Assembly (NCBI RefSeq): GCF_040409795.1
Contig: NZ_CP099571.1
Location: 372,001-436,000, forward strand
Origin: Polynucleobacter sp. MWH-UH19D
Lineage (GTDB): Bacteria > Pseudomonadota > Gammaproteobacteria > Burkholderiales > Burkholderiaceae
Length of the DNA stretch: 64,000 bases
Direction of reading: 5' to 3'
In this document: positions 12,001 to 17,256 of the stretch, one piece after another
Numbering within the stretch: position 1 is the first letter of the stretch
Layout of the letters: each line of letters begins with the position of its first letter
Translations under genes and position numbers: made by a program
The notes under the pieces: generated by a model
What the model saw: the letters and a program-made list of their open reading frames with translations, nothing else
Told to the model about the DNA's origin: nothing
Database searches by the model: none

Positions 12001-12043
12001 CATGCAAGATCCAAACTCGTACTGGGGAACGCATCAGGTGTGA
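2..12043 (+). CDS. Giant RTX (hemolysin-type Ca-binding repeat) secreted protein, 5' partial
   Basis: The frame is open from base 2 to the stop at 12041-12043, and the first in-frame ATG (base 80) is internal, so the gene begins left of the window; about 4,013 codons are visible. The first ~230 residues resemble two Ig/cadherin-like domains with LTDPDG- and YQWQ-type motifs. From about base 700 to the end there are dozens of glycine/aspartate nonapeptides of the GGxGNDTL type that form Ca2+-binding parallel beta-rolls. These alternate with spacers of the form AxFxGxxxxY...GTDVVxSxVExxxFD and SYxxAxxGVTVDLG. The C-terminus has the IMDFNRYGENDHFLL element typical of RTX tails before a type I secretion signal. 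By family it should be exported by an ABC/MFP/TolC system and fold in external Ca2+. Adhesin or surface-layer roles are possible; no enzymatic domain is seen. No secretion genes are in the window. Confidence 0.93.
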   Translation, partial: VQLDWTFSDGNGGLQGSGGVLSTTGSMLVSIVSDAEASGTLLLNGVFEEGATITSVISGLTDPDGSIAQYAYTWQEYSGGQWNTLSSGSSQLNIPSDQSYVGKNVRLVAQTTDVYGGTTQFISANYIVANVNDLPTGGIAIPSTPFKDSTIMATVDPIGDQDGLGSITYQWQAGTYLNGQVDPMGWINISGANSTSYLVTSGVIGQPLRLIASYTDGYGHLETVQSNISNAVVSQNLIMGSDLGELLSGTIAPDYIDAKDGNDTVYGFSGNDILFGGFGNDTLDGGADNDTLDGGVGNDTLYGGSGNDTLIGGAGLGVDVLDGGIGNDNLQLGSDGGTALGGDGDDTITGKGLLDGGAGNDVIRQQTRDESLALASNNVILGGDGNDQIQVTEFFATVDAGTGDDIITIHENNGTAADSTAGFNIQGGTGYDQLVIDGYAGGAWGNWTLPATFGGVERITFKNTQALNTQFGFVVADSNIAAGQTLVIDTLNWDINLSHSDSDWVGLKIDASRETNGYLNITGTTKADYLIGGALADTFQSGDGNDTLIGGAGNDTLDGGAGDDTLTGGAGNDTLYGGDGTDTAIYAGNSSAYTWTRLIDGANQSYVSVINNQTQEQDVLYSIRYLKFDNQQVTLREAGVMLQGTSIADSLVGTDAGDDVLFGNAGNDTLFGLAGDDTLDGGADNDTLDGGVGNDTLYGGSGNDTLIGGAGLGVDVLDGGIGNDNLQLGSDGGTALGGDGDDTITGKGLLDGGAGNDTITQTWIDSNYRDATTSILGGDGNDSLNIWEFFATVDAGAGDDVITMVGHGTGVFGEANLNVQGGLGYDRLIIDNFVGGGSGNDWVLPSTFSGIERVTFVNSAAWNTQLGFVLADSNITAEQTLVIDVNNWNNSYDFSSGLKVDASRETNGYLNISGTVSKDYLIGGALADTFQSGDGNDTLIGGAGNDTLDGGAGDDTLTGGAGNDVYFVDTSSDYLIEGANQGVDTVYTTVSYRLQSNFENLVANSSIGLVLVGNSLTNIITGGIGNDILDGDLGVDTLIGGVGNDTYFVDNSADAIFENNGEGIDLVFSNVSYSLGNNIENLTADVAATAVRLVGNELGNMITGSSGSDTLDGGGGMDTLIGGAGNDTYYIDNTGDIVIEGSSAGNDFIYSSVSYTLGANLEGIFGYGNADLSLAGNFDNNIITGGVGNDTLRGDLGNDTLDGGAGTDFAIFAGTRDNYSITLGPNDLTLVGPDGTDVVKSSVETILFDMSPQVQIDVGLTISKRQVITTILGGDNGGTISGTSGSDAIRGGIGSDTIFGYAGDDVLYGGGGDDYINGGLGNDTMDGGSGNDTIYADDAGDVVLGGSGIDTVITTSLVYSLGDSARVSGVENLAYGGAANVTFTGSADINIITAGQGNDILTAISANGLDGDTLFAGAGDDTLISSVGNDVLHGGAGTDIAVINSPAGDLGSWSYQYSIDAIMIASSSGSDVIYSDVEYVKFSDGKILSVPTSLLNSQAVFVQQGTDAPETMTGTSGIDVIAGNGGNDVIYGLGGNDTIDGGSGNDTIDGGDGNDSLAGGLGNDTIDGGLGLNSIFGGPGDDAITIHSSSDQIDGGDGVDTVLLASDWPTGLASLNYSLYGGNNQNIENVTYLGASDFSITGNAFNNLLVGGSGSDTLRGGSGWDTLDGGGGSDFAVFSGTRNEYQITIGAGALTLVGPDGTDIVRSSVETLLFDGSPLTQIDVGLSITKGQVITTTLGTSAGELITGSAGSDAIRAGNGDDTVNGLAGDDVLYGDAGNDTLIGGKGSDTIDGGSGEDVVFYVVPGLNASQQDPNVVGDSLNGINLTSEPSSSNLIVTGGGVADRLTNVEIIVATNAADNLDGSPNTSGIGLIGLGGDDVIKGGSGNDVLQGGTGNDTLIGGAGVDTMLGGPGNDIYYVDNVGDIVKESPTHVDYSNGNAPVIDPTWYTADPGSLSLISDPLDPNAGSNLQLIGGGIDTIRTTLNSYALSLVSINTATGLIGEGIENLEFIGTGNFSGTGNNLNNTLTTGSGNDSLDGGLGNDTLIGNAGNDTYVMSFGANRITNNGVDTLVTTGGSDTFIDYSGTSTLKVNPSGTVSTFTFTERGTDGNIYTRTYADSFGKQLLSTQTLIGNFANEGTQVSIGVSGYTTLGSNGSQTYKTYTEVAGNTVYSYNANYNQNNLLIGSIYSDTMTGGAGSDWIEGGSGNDTIFAGGGYDRVDGGLGNDFISYSAFDNLSAGIKGVMVLATDQGSAASLNDYYVFKNQNYTTFNSATVDTLLASGSADYLQSVETIAGTAQSDLFIGGYSSDWFVGRGGLDTFYGGSSGERSTDWVDYSSSVFTMGITANLGASNSTTNLTLGGIAMGTQTNTITGIVNTQMGPDTLYNIEGVKGTNYSDTLIGSTAGNWLRGGNGNDVLIGVGNGLPGILVESATDWADYWDNTSGVTVNLGVSSNAASSLNTSTIAGVSISGLSYGTATGGDGNDTLIGMTGVRGGFGNDILIGGTGNDWLAGGQGNDTLIGGAGNDTASYKWANGSVVVNLGVGTYNYSAYNYGSGIDFNGQTWGTASGADGYDYLVGIDRIVGSRFDDTLTGNSGDNVFRGLDGNDTIDGGSGSDWISYSEALITNNSATGSSAGITVDLSSAKDANGYITVTVADGNELLASAGTDKLKSIENITGTQYNDTLIGDAGENTLQGYGGNDVLKGGGGNDTADFKWNSAGIVATLNDAGLNNDAVQNGTVTSSAGNDVLYSIESIRGSEYNDTITGNAGSNTIDGGAGNDTLDGGAGIDTLSYRSALGGVTVDLGDGTTRTATGAAGTDVISRFENLIGSAYNDTLTAFTGGSVIDAGAGNDTIMGNAGDDILRGGKGNDLISGGAGTDRALFSGLYTEYSFIVRGADSSGMLAGITLSGADGTDVVASGVEFVQFDGSPNYEIDVAQSVKYGTVVLTQNNSSLLSDPTITGTTANDILTGSSVANQTLIGLAGNDVLDGGGGTATGSAGGDTLIGGQGNDTYVVYSYADKVIEDYYAGTDTVQARVSYILPTNVENLTMTYFNSGLTYLGLGNNLDNVMTGGAGADKLYGRDGNDVLSGLSGNDYLSGGNGNDTLYGGDGNDALYGNSGTDTLYGGAGNDILDPGTGYYETLVGGAGDDIYIINDNNFNWSSTIIENANEGNDTVITSNGSFTLANNIESLAFVGVSGGNGTGNSLANIIVGNTGSNTLDGGAGNDTLYGDTANTSLSDGMAGGTNDYLIGGAGNDVLWGQSGDDTLDGGTGNDTMYGGTGNDTYYVDSTSDYAIDAPNLAAGSNGGLINTGGVDWIYATATVEMTDTNRFQYIENVRLLDAAPAFTMSGNDYYSTSYLGVIGTASNNILTGNQYDNWINGLAGDDTINGGGGNDVMTGGLGNDTIDGGYGEADVLVYGTGSIYDTISKNDGRYGYDLVATLTNHNGDGIKANLNYYDYRFDANNMIQAYTVTGSVNVNSGTDRVYNIDAIIGTNFNDTIVGTDGNNFIEGGRGNDTLVGGGGFDVLGLGGNSSYGLTVDLGAMRLADNTVVSMDWSKYQSQNTALVINLASLSTAANSYYDGTTHSAGTFTNNGGNGLGTITVWGFEGIGLSENNDTLYGTTGNDFVQGFNGNDLMFGGDGNDILYGDAQTTGMLAGTDGAHDQDTIYGGYGNDTLYAGAGASTLLGESGDDSLVGAYGGDTLLGGDGNDYLNGAEGNDVLNGGTGYDNLYGGAGNDVLIGGGSFDQLYGGAGNDTYLYTGNENIGENYNEGIDTVLVTAGTYYMGGNIENAALANMPGATPNLMALPSNLYGNEQDNVLLGNTGDNQLSGNGGSDTIAGYGGEDTIYGGYGNDLFALTLDPTHSIDPSTLNGFGGTIMDFNRYGENDHFLLNFIAGGSGNTGFHYQLNVGYGASFINGSAQSDGTPEAMITYDPGSGLLQIEFQHETSSGSGQWTYAGDNGNTNLSFIVNGANDYTAATNISAASFTIDPSIDLTHPMQDPNSYWGTHQV
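840..1084 (+). repeat. Exact internal repeat A, copy 1 (245 bp)
   Basis: This segment of the RTX gene is identical base for base to 2028-2272, at an in-frame offset of 1188 bp (396 codons). It encodes a block of consecutive GGxGNDTL-type nonapeptides ending in GGAGND. Confidence 0.95.
1583..1719 (+). repeat. Exact internal repeat B, copy 1 (137 bp)
   Basis: This block is identical to 2756-2892 (offset 1173 bp). It encodes DYLIGGALADTFQSGDGND followed by three nonapeptides. With repeat A it brackets a diverged core in each copy of the module. Confidence 0.95.
2028..2272 (+). repeat. Exact internal repeat A, copy 2 (245 bp)
   Basis: Second copy of the block at 840-1084. Identity stops abruptly after the GGAGND codons, where copy 1 continues with a Val codon and copy 2 with a Thr codon. 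Confidence 0.95.
2756..2892 (+). repeat. Exact internal repeat B, copy 2 (137 bp)
   Basis: Second copy of 1583-1719. After it the two modules diverge: copy 1 runs into a YAGNSSAYTW spacer, copy 2 into a VYFVDTSSDYLIEG beta-roll spacer. Confidence 0.95.
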
Positions 12044-12050
12044 TGATCTA

Positions 12051-13082
12051 TTAAGGTACTAAACTCAAAAATAAATACTCAAAGAAGATAATCAGGTGAA
12101 CAACACCTTGTAATAAGGTAGTTCTACCAATCGCCAGCGTTAAACCCCCAATAAAGAAGGTCAAATACATTAGGGTGATATTTAAGCTGCTAATTCCCAA
12201 GCTAAGCGGTAGGTTAAAGAAAATTGCAATGGCAGCAATCGTTGGAATGGATAGTCCAATACTGGCTAGGGCGGAACCTAAGGCTAGGTTTAGGCTGCTT
12301 TGAAGGCGGTTGGCTCTTGCTGCTCTTACTGCAGCAAAGCCTTCTGGTAACAGAACTAGCATTGCGATTGCAATACCTACAATCGTTTTTGGCGCGCCTG
12401 CAGCTTTGACTCCCGCTTCAATTGCTGGACTTAGAAGTTCCGCTAAGCCAACAACCACAACTAACGACAGAAGCAACAAAACAATGCTAACCATTGTTTT
12501 GAGGTTACTTGGTTTTTGGGCATGAACATTCATATCCGTTTTTTTGTCTTCGGCTTTAGGCAGGTAGTAATCGCGATGGCTGATAGTTTGGAAGAATAAG
12601 AAAGCAGCATAGAGTACGAATGAGGCAATGCCTGCAAACGCTAGCTGACTTCGAGTGAAGTCTGGGCCCGGCGTGCTGGTTGTTACTATTGGCATTACTA
12701 GAATGAAGGTTGCCAATGCAGTAAGAACCGCTAATGCTGAATTTGTGCCTTCATTGCGAAAAGACATTTCATGATGGTGTAAGCCGCCAATGAAGATGCA
12801 AAGACCAATTACGCCATTAATCACAATCATTACTGTTGCAAACACGGCATCTCTAGCAATAAATTGCGATCCATCGTGGCCTGAGATCATCATTGAAATA
12901 ATTAAGGAAACCTCAATAATCGTGACAGCAATCGCTAAAATCAATGCACCATAGGGTTCACCTGTTTTATGGGCAACCACTTCAGCATGATGAACCGCCG
13001 ATAGAACGCCGCCAATAAGAGCGAACGCCATCAATGCGATAAACCAAGTTTGACCATTAAGTTGACTGAGTAAAGTTGCCAT
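12051..13082 (-). CDS. chaA: Ca2+/H+ (cation/proton) antiporter, ChaA type
   Basis: The 343-residue inner-membrane protein has about ten hydrophobic segments in two homologous halves. The first half carries HHAEVVAHKTGEPYGALILA followed by an EVSLI motif (Glu57); the second carries LLPEGFAAVRAARANR and LNLALGSALASIGLSIP, the paired acidic alpha-repeat motifs of the CaCA/CAX exchanger superfamily. E. coli ChaA has 366 residues, so the length fits. The family exports Ca2+ (also Na+ or K+) in exchange for protons. The gene ends 7 bp from the end of the RTX gene, tail to tail, with no clear terminator between them. It stands alone as a transcription unit. Ion specificity cannot be read from sequence. 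Confidence 0.85.
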   Translation of the reverse strand: MATLLSQLNGQTWFIALMAFALIGGVLSAVHHAEVVAHKTGEPYGALILAIAVTIIEVSLIISMMISGHDGSQFIARDAVFATVMIVINGVIGLCIFIGGLHHHEMSFRNEGTNSALAVLTALATFILVMPIVTTSTPGPDFTRSQLAFAGIASFVLYAAFLFFQTISHRDYYLPKAEDKKTDMNVHAQKPSNLKTMVSIVLLLLSLVVVVGLAELLSPAIEAGVKAAGAPKTIVGIAIAMLVLLPEGFAAVRAARANRLQSSLNLALGSALASIGLSIPTIAAIAIFFNLPLSLGISSLNITLMYLTFFIGGLTLAIGRTTLLQGVVHLIIFFEYLFLSLVP

Positions 13083-13226
13083 AGAAAATATTATTAAGGG
13101 TAATAAGTAATTAATCTAAAAAATGCTAGCCCATTAAATTAAGCGGACATTTTGAAAAGCAATTAATATGACTTCATTATCCAACGATTAGTTCGTTTTA
13201 TTAAGATTTCTAGATATTGACAGAAA

Positions 13227-13598
13227 ATGAAAGCAATCATTCTTTTTGGCCATGGGGCTCGTGATATTCGCTGGCGTGAACCTTTTGACCGTTTGGCTGC
13301 TTTGTGGCGTTCGCAGCATCCCGATACGCCAGTAGAGTTGGCTTTTTTGGAGATGATGCAACCCTCATTAGAGGAGGCGGTAAGCGCTCTAAGTATTGTT
13401 GGCGCCTCTCAAATCATCGTGGTTCCGGTATTTTTTGGCCAAGGCGGTCACTTGCGCAATGACTTTCCAGCTCTGCTAGCTGCTTGTCAAGAAAAGTATC
13501 CCGAGATTATCTTAAGCGCGACGAATGCTGTTGGCGATGATTTGGCTGTCTTGCAGGCCATCGTGGATTTTGGAGGTAGGGCCCTCCGATTTTTCTAA
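13227..13598 (+). CDS. cbiX: CbiX-type sirohydrochlorin chelatase
   Basis: The 123-residue protein is the size of a short single-domain CbiX. It begins with MKAIILFGHGARD (His9) and has VVPVFFGQGGHLRND (His75), the two metal-binding histidines of the family. The expected role is insertion of Fe2+ (or Co2+) into sirohydrochlorin, the last step of siroheme synthesis, in the cytoplasm. It lies head-on with cobA, which makes its substrate's precursor, and near cysI, which needs siroheme. Its last ~29 codons overlap the 3' end of cobA on the other strand by 87 bp. The terminal FGGRALRFF looks like extra sequence beyond the usual family end. Specificity for iron rather than cobalt is inferred from context. 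Confidence 0.85.
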   Translation: MKAIILFGHGARDIRWREPFDRLAALWRSQHPDTPVELAFLEMMQPSLEEAVSALSIVGASQIIVVPVFFGQGGHLRNDFPALLAACQEKYPEIILSATNAVGDDLAVLQAIVDFGGRALRFF

Positions 13599-14372
13599 TG
13601 CATGACCAATCATGATTAGAGCTGGAGAGGTGTTGTCAAACCAATCATCCGCATAACCAGCTGCAAGTTTTTCTAGGGTGCTAGACCACAAACGCTCACG
13701 ACTGGTGCTGACAGCCTCCAGGATGTGGACTGGTGTGTTATTGCCGTGAAAAGACGCATTATTTACAAGGCTTTGTTCGATTAACTGCTTTGCAATTTTG
13801 GCTGCATCTTTGCGCCCCATGTAATACACCAGAGTATCGGCATGAGGATTGACAATTGGTTGGATTGCGCATTGATTGGAGTTGGGCGCATTCTCGGTAG
13901 CTTGCGCTAAAGTAATGAATGCAACGCTTCTGCTAATGCCGCGTAGGGTAAGTGATTGTTGAATGCTTGCCGCCCCTGCTAATGCAGCAGTAATGCCAGG
14001 TATCACTTCAACGCTAATACCTTCTTGTTTGAGGACGGAAATTTCTTCATCGGCTCTACCAAAGAGCATCGGATCGCCGCCTTTAAGGCGGACAATAATT
14101 TGATGCTTTTTAGCTGCATCCACTAAGCGTTTATTGATAAATTGCTGAGCCGATGAGAGCTTGCCACAACGCTTGCCAACAGCCACCTTTTCAGCTTGTG
14201 GACAAAGCTCTAGCATCTCTAGATCAACTAGAGCATCATAAAAAACAATATCGGCTTGCTCTAAGAGCTTTGCTCCGCGAACTGTGATGAGATCTACTGC
14301 GCCCGGACCAGCGCCAACCAAGTACACCTTGCCAAGTGCATTGTTTGTTTGGTTGATGAAGTCTGAAGTCAT
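13512..14372 (-). CDS. cobA: Uroporphyrinogen-III C-methyltransferase
   Basis: The 286-residue SAM-dependent methyltransferase carries the SUMT signatures VYLVGAGPGAVDLITVRG (residues 16-33), DIVFYDALV, and VRLKGGDPMLFGRADEE (94-110) with the EVIPGITAALAGAA stretch after it. It methylates uroporphyrinogen III at C2 and C7 to give precorrin-2, the branch point to siroheme. There is no fused CysG N-terminal dehydrogenase/chelatase domain, so precorrin-2 oxidation must be done by another enzyme and chelation probably by the adjacent CbiX-like protein. It is downstream of the DUF934 gene on the same strand after a 71-bp gap, so co-transcription with cysI is plausible. Confidence 0.93.
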   Translation of the reverse strand: MTSDFINQTNNALGKVYLVGAGPGAVDLITVRGAKLLEQADIVFYDALVDLEMLELCPQAEKVAVGKRCGKLSSAQQFINKRLVDAAKKHQIIVRLKGGDPMLFGRADEEISVLKQEGISVEVIPGITAALAGAASIQQSLTLRGISRSVAFITLAQATENAPNSNQCAIQPIVNPHADTLVYYMGRKDAAKIAKQLIEQSLVNNASFHGNNTPVHILEAVSTSRERLWSSTLEKLAAGYADDWFDNTSPALIMIGHALEKSEGPTSKIHDGLQDSQIIANSIRRA

Positions 14373-14443
14373 GGGGCTTTTTATATAGTAAACGCGCTTT
14401 TAAGTTTTACTTTGATTTTTTCGTTGTACTTTATTTATATTTT

Positions 14444-15043
14444 CTATGTAGCGCGAGTAGATCTTGTGCCGCGCCAGCTATTTTGAGTGGTCACTGTAAA
14501 TAAATCAAATTGCTTTAAGGCGACATCTAGGTTTTGATCCAAACGCAGTGAAAAACTATCAAAGCCAACGCGAGCACCTTGTAAAAGTTGATCGATCAGC
14601 ACATCGCCGATAGCGCGGATTTCACCGGTCCAGGAAAATCGATCTCGCAATAAGGCCGCCGTACTAAAGCTACGACCATCCCTAAAAATGGGAAAGTGTG
14701 CCGCCACTAAAGGCCATGATTTTTTCCCCGCCTCAATCACATCTACATATTTAAGAACGTCATCGTCGGTAGCGAACCATACGCCAATCTGACCATTTTG
14801 GATTTTCGCGATGACGTCGGGCTCTTGATACTGCGAATTAATGTGGCTTAGCCACCAGCTAAATGGTACTAATACCCCTTTGTTTGCATACTCTAAATAG
14901 GGAAGCGATGAATTTGCGCCTTCATTTTCGTTTTTATTATTAATGCCGCTCCAGACTTGCCAATCATTAGGGGTCAAGGTGGGTTTACCGCCTTTAGGAA
15001 AATGCAATATCTGCTCATGAGAAGCGAGATTGATTTCACTCAT
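14444..15043 (-). CDS. DUF934 protein, sulfite-reduction associated
   Basis: The central stretch FPIFRDGRSFSTAALLRDRF...TGEIRAIGDVLIDQL..ARVGFDSF is the DUF934 signature. Family members almost always follow cysI in beta- and gammaproteobacteria and are thought to assist sulfite reductase, but the biochemical role is unknown. I place the start at the ATG at 15043 (MSEINLASHE) because AAGGA sits just upstream at good spacing; a longer frame to 15070 is open but has no such site. The start overlaps the end of cysI by 8 bp, which implies translational coupling. Product about 199 residues. Confidence 0.85.
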   Translation of the reverse strand: MSEINLASHEQILHFPKGGKPTLTPNDWQVWSGINNKNENEGANSSLPYLEYANKGVLVPFSWWLSHINSQYQEPDVIAKIQNGQIGVWFATDDDVLKYVDVIEAGKKSWPLVAAHFPIFRDGRSFSTAALLRDRFSWTGEIRAIGDVLIDQLLQGARVGFDSFSLRLDQNLDVALKQFDLFTVTTQNSWRGTRSTRAT

Positions 15044-16772
15044 GATGCATCCTTTTCGGTGACTTGCCACTCTTTTTTATATTTTCTTTCTTGTTTTTGT
15101 AAGCCACTTCTTTGAATGGTGCTAAGCCAATACGGCGATAGGTCTCAATAAAAGGCTCTTCGTCATTGCGGTACGCCACATAAGTATTGATGAGGTTGGC
15201 AATCACATCGGGGATCTCGTCGGCATAAAAAGATGGTCCAATCACTTTGCCAATAGCGGCATCATTACCTTGTTCACCACCTAAGGTGATTTGATACCAC
15301 TCTTCACCATCTTTATCGACACCTAAAACACCTATATTGCCTACGTGGTGATGCCCGCAAGAGTTAATACATCCGGAAATGTTTAATGAGATATCACCCA
15401 GATCAAATAAGTAATCTACATCATCAAAGCGCTCTTGGATTGCTTTAGCGATTGGCAGAGATTTAGCGTTAGCCAGTGAGCAGAAATCTCCGCCTGGGCA
15501 AGCGATGATATCGGTTAGCAGGCCAATATTTGGGAGAGCCACTTTTTGTTTTTTAGCCTCTTGCCAGAGCTCGTAGAGCTTAGATTGCTCAACATCAGCT
15601 AGTACGAGGTTCTGTTCATGGGTAGCACGCAATTCACCAAAACTATATTGGTCCGCTAAGTCAGCAATAGCTAGCATTTGAGCTGTAGTGGCATCACCAG
15701 GGGCAACAGTACCATGAGGCTTTAGTGACAAGATGACGCTCGCATAGCCTGGCACTTGGTGGGGTTTAACATTGCGCTCTAGCCATCTGGCAAAAGAGGG
15801 TTTGGCCTCTTTATCAGAATCACTTACTAGATTAATAACTTGTTCTGCACTTAGTGACTGCAAGCTCTTATAAGCTGGTTTTGTGAAATGCTTGGCTACG
15901 CGATCCCATTCAGCTTGAGTAAAGTTGTCGTCACCATTTTTTATATGTATCCATTCGCCTTCTACTTGACGAGCAAATTCTTCGGGGCTCAAGGCCTTGA
16001 TCAGGATCTTGATGCGCGCCTTGTAGAGATTGTCTCTGCGACCAAAGCGGTTATATACACGCAATAAAGCAGTGAGGTAGCTTGGTAGTAGTTGCCAAGG
16101 CAAGTTTTGTTTAATGAGTGAGCCTAAGATGGGCGTGCGACCCATACCACCACCTGCATAGATGTCAGCAGTAAGCTCGCCATTATTAATATCTTTGCTT
16201 TTCTTGAGTTCAATACCAACGTCATGACAAAGCAAAATGGTGCGATCTTCTTTTGCGCCATTGATAGCAAATTTAAATTTACGAGGCAAGTGTGCAAATT
16301 CAGGATGTAGAGTGGACCACTGACGCAGTAGCTCGCAAATAGGTCGTGGATCTACATATTCATCGGCAGCAACGCCGGCAAAGGCATCGCTCGTAATATT
16401 ACGAATGCAATTGCCTGAAGTTTGAATGGCATGCATTTCTACTTTGGCTAGCTCAGCCAGAATATCGGGGGTGTCTTCCAGGGTTACCCAGTTGTACTGA
16501 ATATTTTGACGAGTTGTGAAGTGGCCATAACCACGATCGTACTTTTCAGCGATGTGCGCCATCGTGCGCAACTGTTTGGAGTTGAAAAGACCATAAGGAA
16601 TGGCAACGCGCAACATATAAGCATGGCGTTGGTGATACAAGCCATTCTGCAAACGCAGGGGGCGAAACTCTTCTTCCGCCAAGCTACCATCAAGTCGACG
16701 GGCAACTTGATCACGAAATTGTGCAACCCGTTGATTTACAAGGGTTTGATCAATGTGGTCATATTTATACAT
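15036..16772 (-). CDS. cysI: Sulfite reductase hemoprotein (siroheme, 4Fe-4S)
   Basis: The 578-residue protein has the repeated nitrite/sulfite reductase ferredoxin-like half-domains and siroheme domains. Early motifs are RLQNGLYHQRHAYMLRVAIP and GYGHFTTRQNIQYNW. The 4Fe-4S/siroheme cysteines are CPGGDFC (CX5C, near residues 424-430) and CINSC (CX3C, near 465-469), the spacing of E. coli CysI. It reduces sulfite to sulfide for cysteine synthesis. No CysJ flavoprotein is adjacent, so electrons probably come from ferredoxin or another donor. It heads a minus-strand operon with the DUF934 gene and probably cobA. An LysR-type dyad lies 56-76 bp upstream. A nitrite-reducing relative is possible, but DUF934 and the siroheme neighbours favour sulfite. 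Confidence 0.92.
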   Translation of the reverse strand: MYKYDHIDQTLVNQRVAQFRDQVARRLDGSLAEEEFRPLRLQNGLYHQRHAYMLRVAIPYGLFNSKQLRTMAHIAEKYDRGYGHFTTRQNIQYNWVTLEDTPDILAELAKVEMHAIQTSGNCIRNITSDAFAGVAADEYVDPRPICELLRQWSTLHPEFAHLPRKFKFAINGAKEDRTILLCHDVGIELKKSKDINNGELTADIYAGGGMGRTPILGSLIKQNLPWQLLPSYLTALLRVYNRFGRRDNLYKARIKILIKALSPEEFARQVEGEWIHIKNGDDNFTQAEWDRVAKHFTKPAYKSLQSLSAEQVINLVSDSDKEAKPSFARWLERNVKPHQVPGYASVILSLKPHGTVAPGDATTAQMLAIADLADQYSFGELRATHEQNLVLADVEQSKLYELWQEAKKQKVALPNIGLLTDIIACPGGDFCSLANAKSLPIAKAIQERFDDVDYLFDLGDISLNISGCINSCGHHHVGNIGVLGVDKDGEEWYQITLGGEQGNDAAIGKVIGPSFYADEIPDVIANLINTYVAYRNDEEPFIETYRRIGLAPFKEVAYKNKKENIKKSGKSPKRMHHE

Positions 16773-16827
16773 AGCCCACGATTGTCATATTTGACAGATA
16801 TTTCTACAAATACTTAAAAATCCATCT

Positions 16828-16848
16828 TATATAACTAATAGCTATATA
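16828..16848 (-). promoter_or_regulatory. Candidate CysB-type LysR operator upstream of cysI
   Basis: An AT-rich 21-bp imperfect inverted repeat has outer arms TATATA and TATATA, with an inner ATAAC-N5-GCTAT core at 16831-16845. It centres about 66 bp upstream of the cysI ATG, where LysR-family activators such as CysB bind. The sequence and position are seen directly; the regulator is inferred. Confidence 0.4.
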
Positions 16849-16851
16849 GAT

Positions 16852-17223
16852 TTAAAGGCCAATTTCTCTGTAATGCCTATATAGATTGGCGATAGAGGCA
16901 AAGCCTAGAGTGACGATGAGTATCGAGAAAAGATACCCCGTCGTTAGATAGTTAAAAACATTGAGTTGAACCGCAATGACTGCTGCGACAAAGACTCCAA
17001 TTGCACCCAAAAGGACTGTCTTAAAGTGCGGAACAAATGCCCCCAGGGAGATGGCAATAAAAACGAGGTAGAGGTCTGACACCAATTGATCGGCAGCAAC
17101 AAAGATCGAATTAGTTAATTCAGGGTTGATGAACTTACCGGCTACTGCAATTACCAGGATGGCCGCCAAAACTGCAAAGTTCAATTTTGCATTAGTGAGT
17201 AGAGTTTTGAGTTGACTATTCAT
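16852..17223 (-). CDS. Small multi-pass membrane protein, unknown
   Basis: I do not recognise the family. The 123-residue protein has about four hydrophobic segments: FAVLAAILVIAVAGKFI, LYLVFIAISLGAFVPHF, VLLGAIGVFVAAVIAV and YLFSILIVTLGFASIANL. It ends with a basic tail (YRHYREIGL). It lies 33 bp downstream of another small membrane protein on the same strand, so the two are probably co-transcribed. It ends just before the cysI control region. No catalytic motif is visible. Confidence 0.7.
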   Translation of the reverse strand: MNSQLKTLLTNAKLNFAVLAAILVIAVAGKFINPELTNSIFVAADQLVSDLYLVFIAISLGAFVPHFKTVLLGAIGVFVAAVIAVQLNVFNYLTTGYLFSILIVTLGFASIANLYRHYREIGL

Positions 17224-17256
17224 CTTGCATTTCTAGTTTGCGCTGTACTAGGCCTA

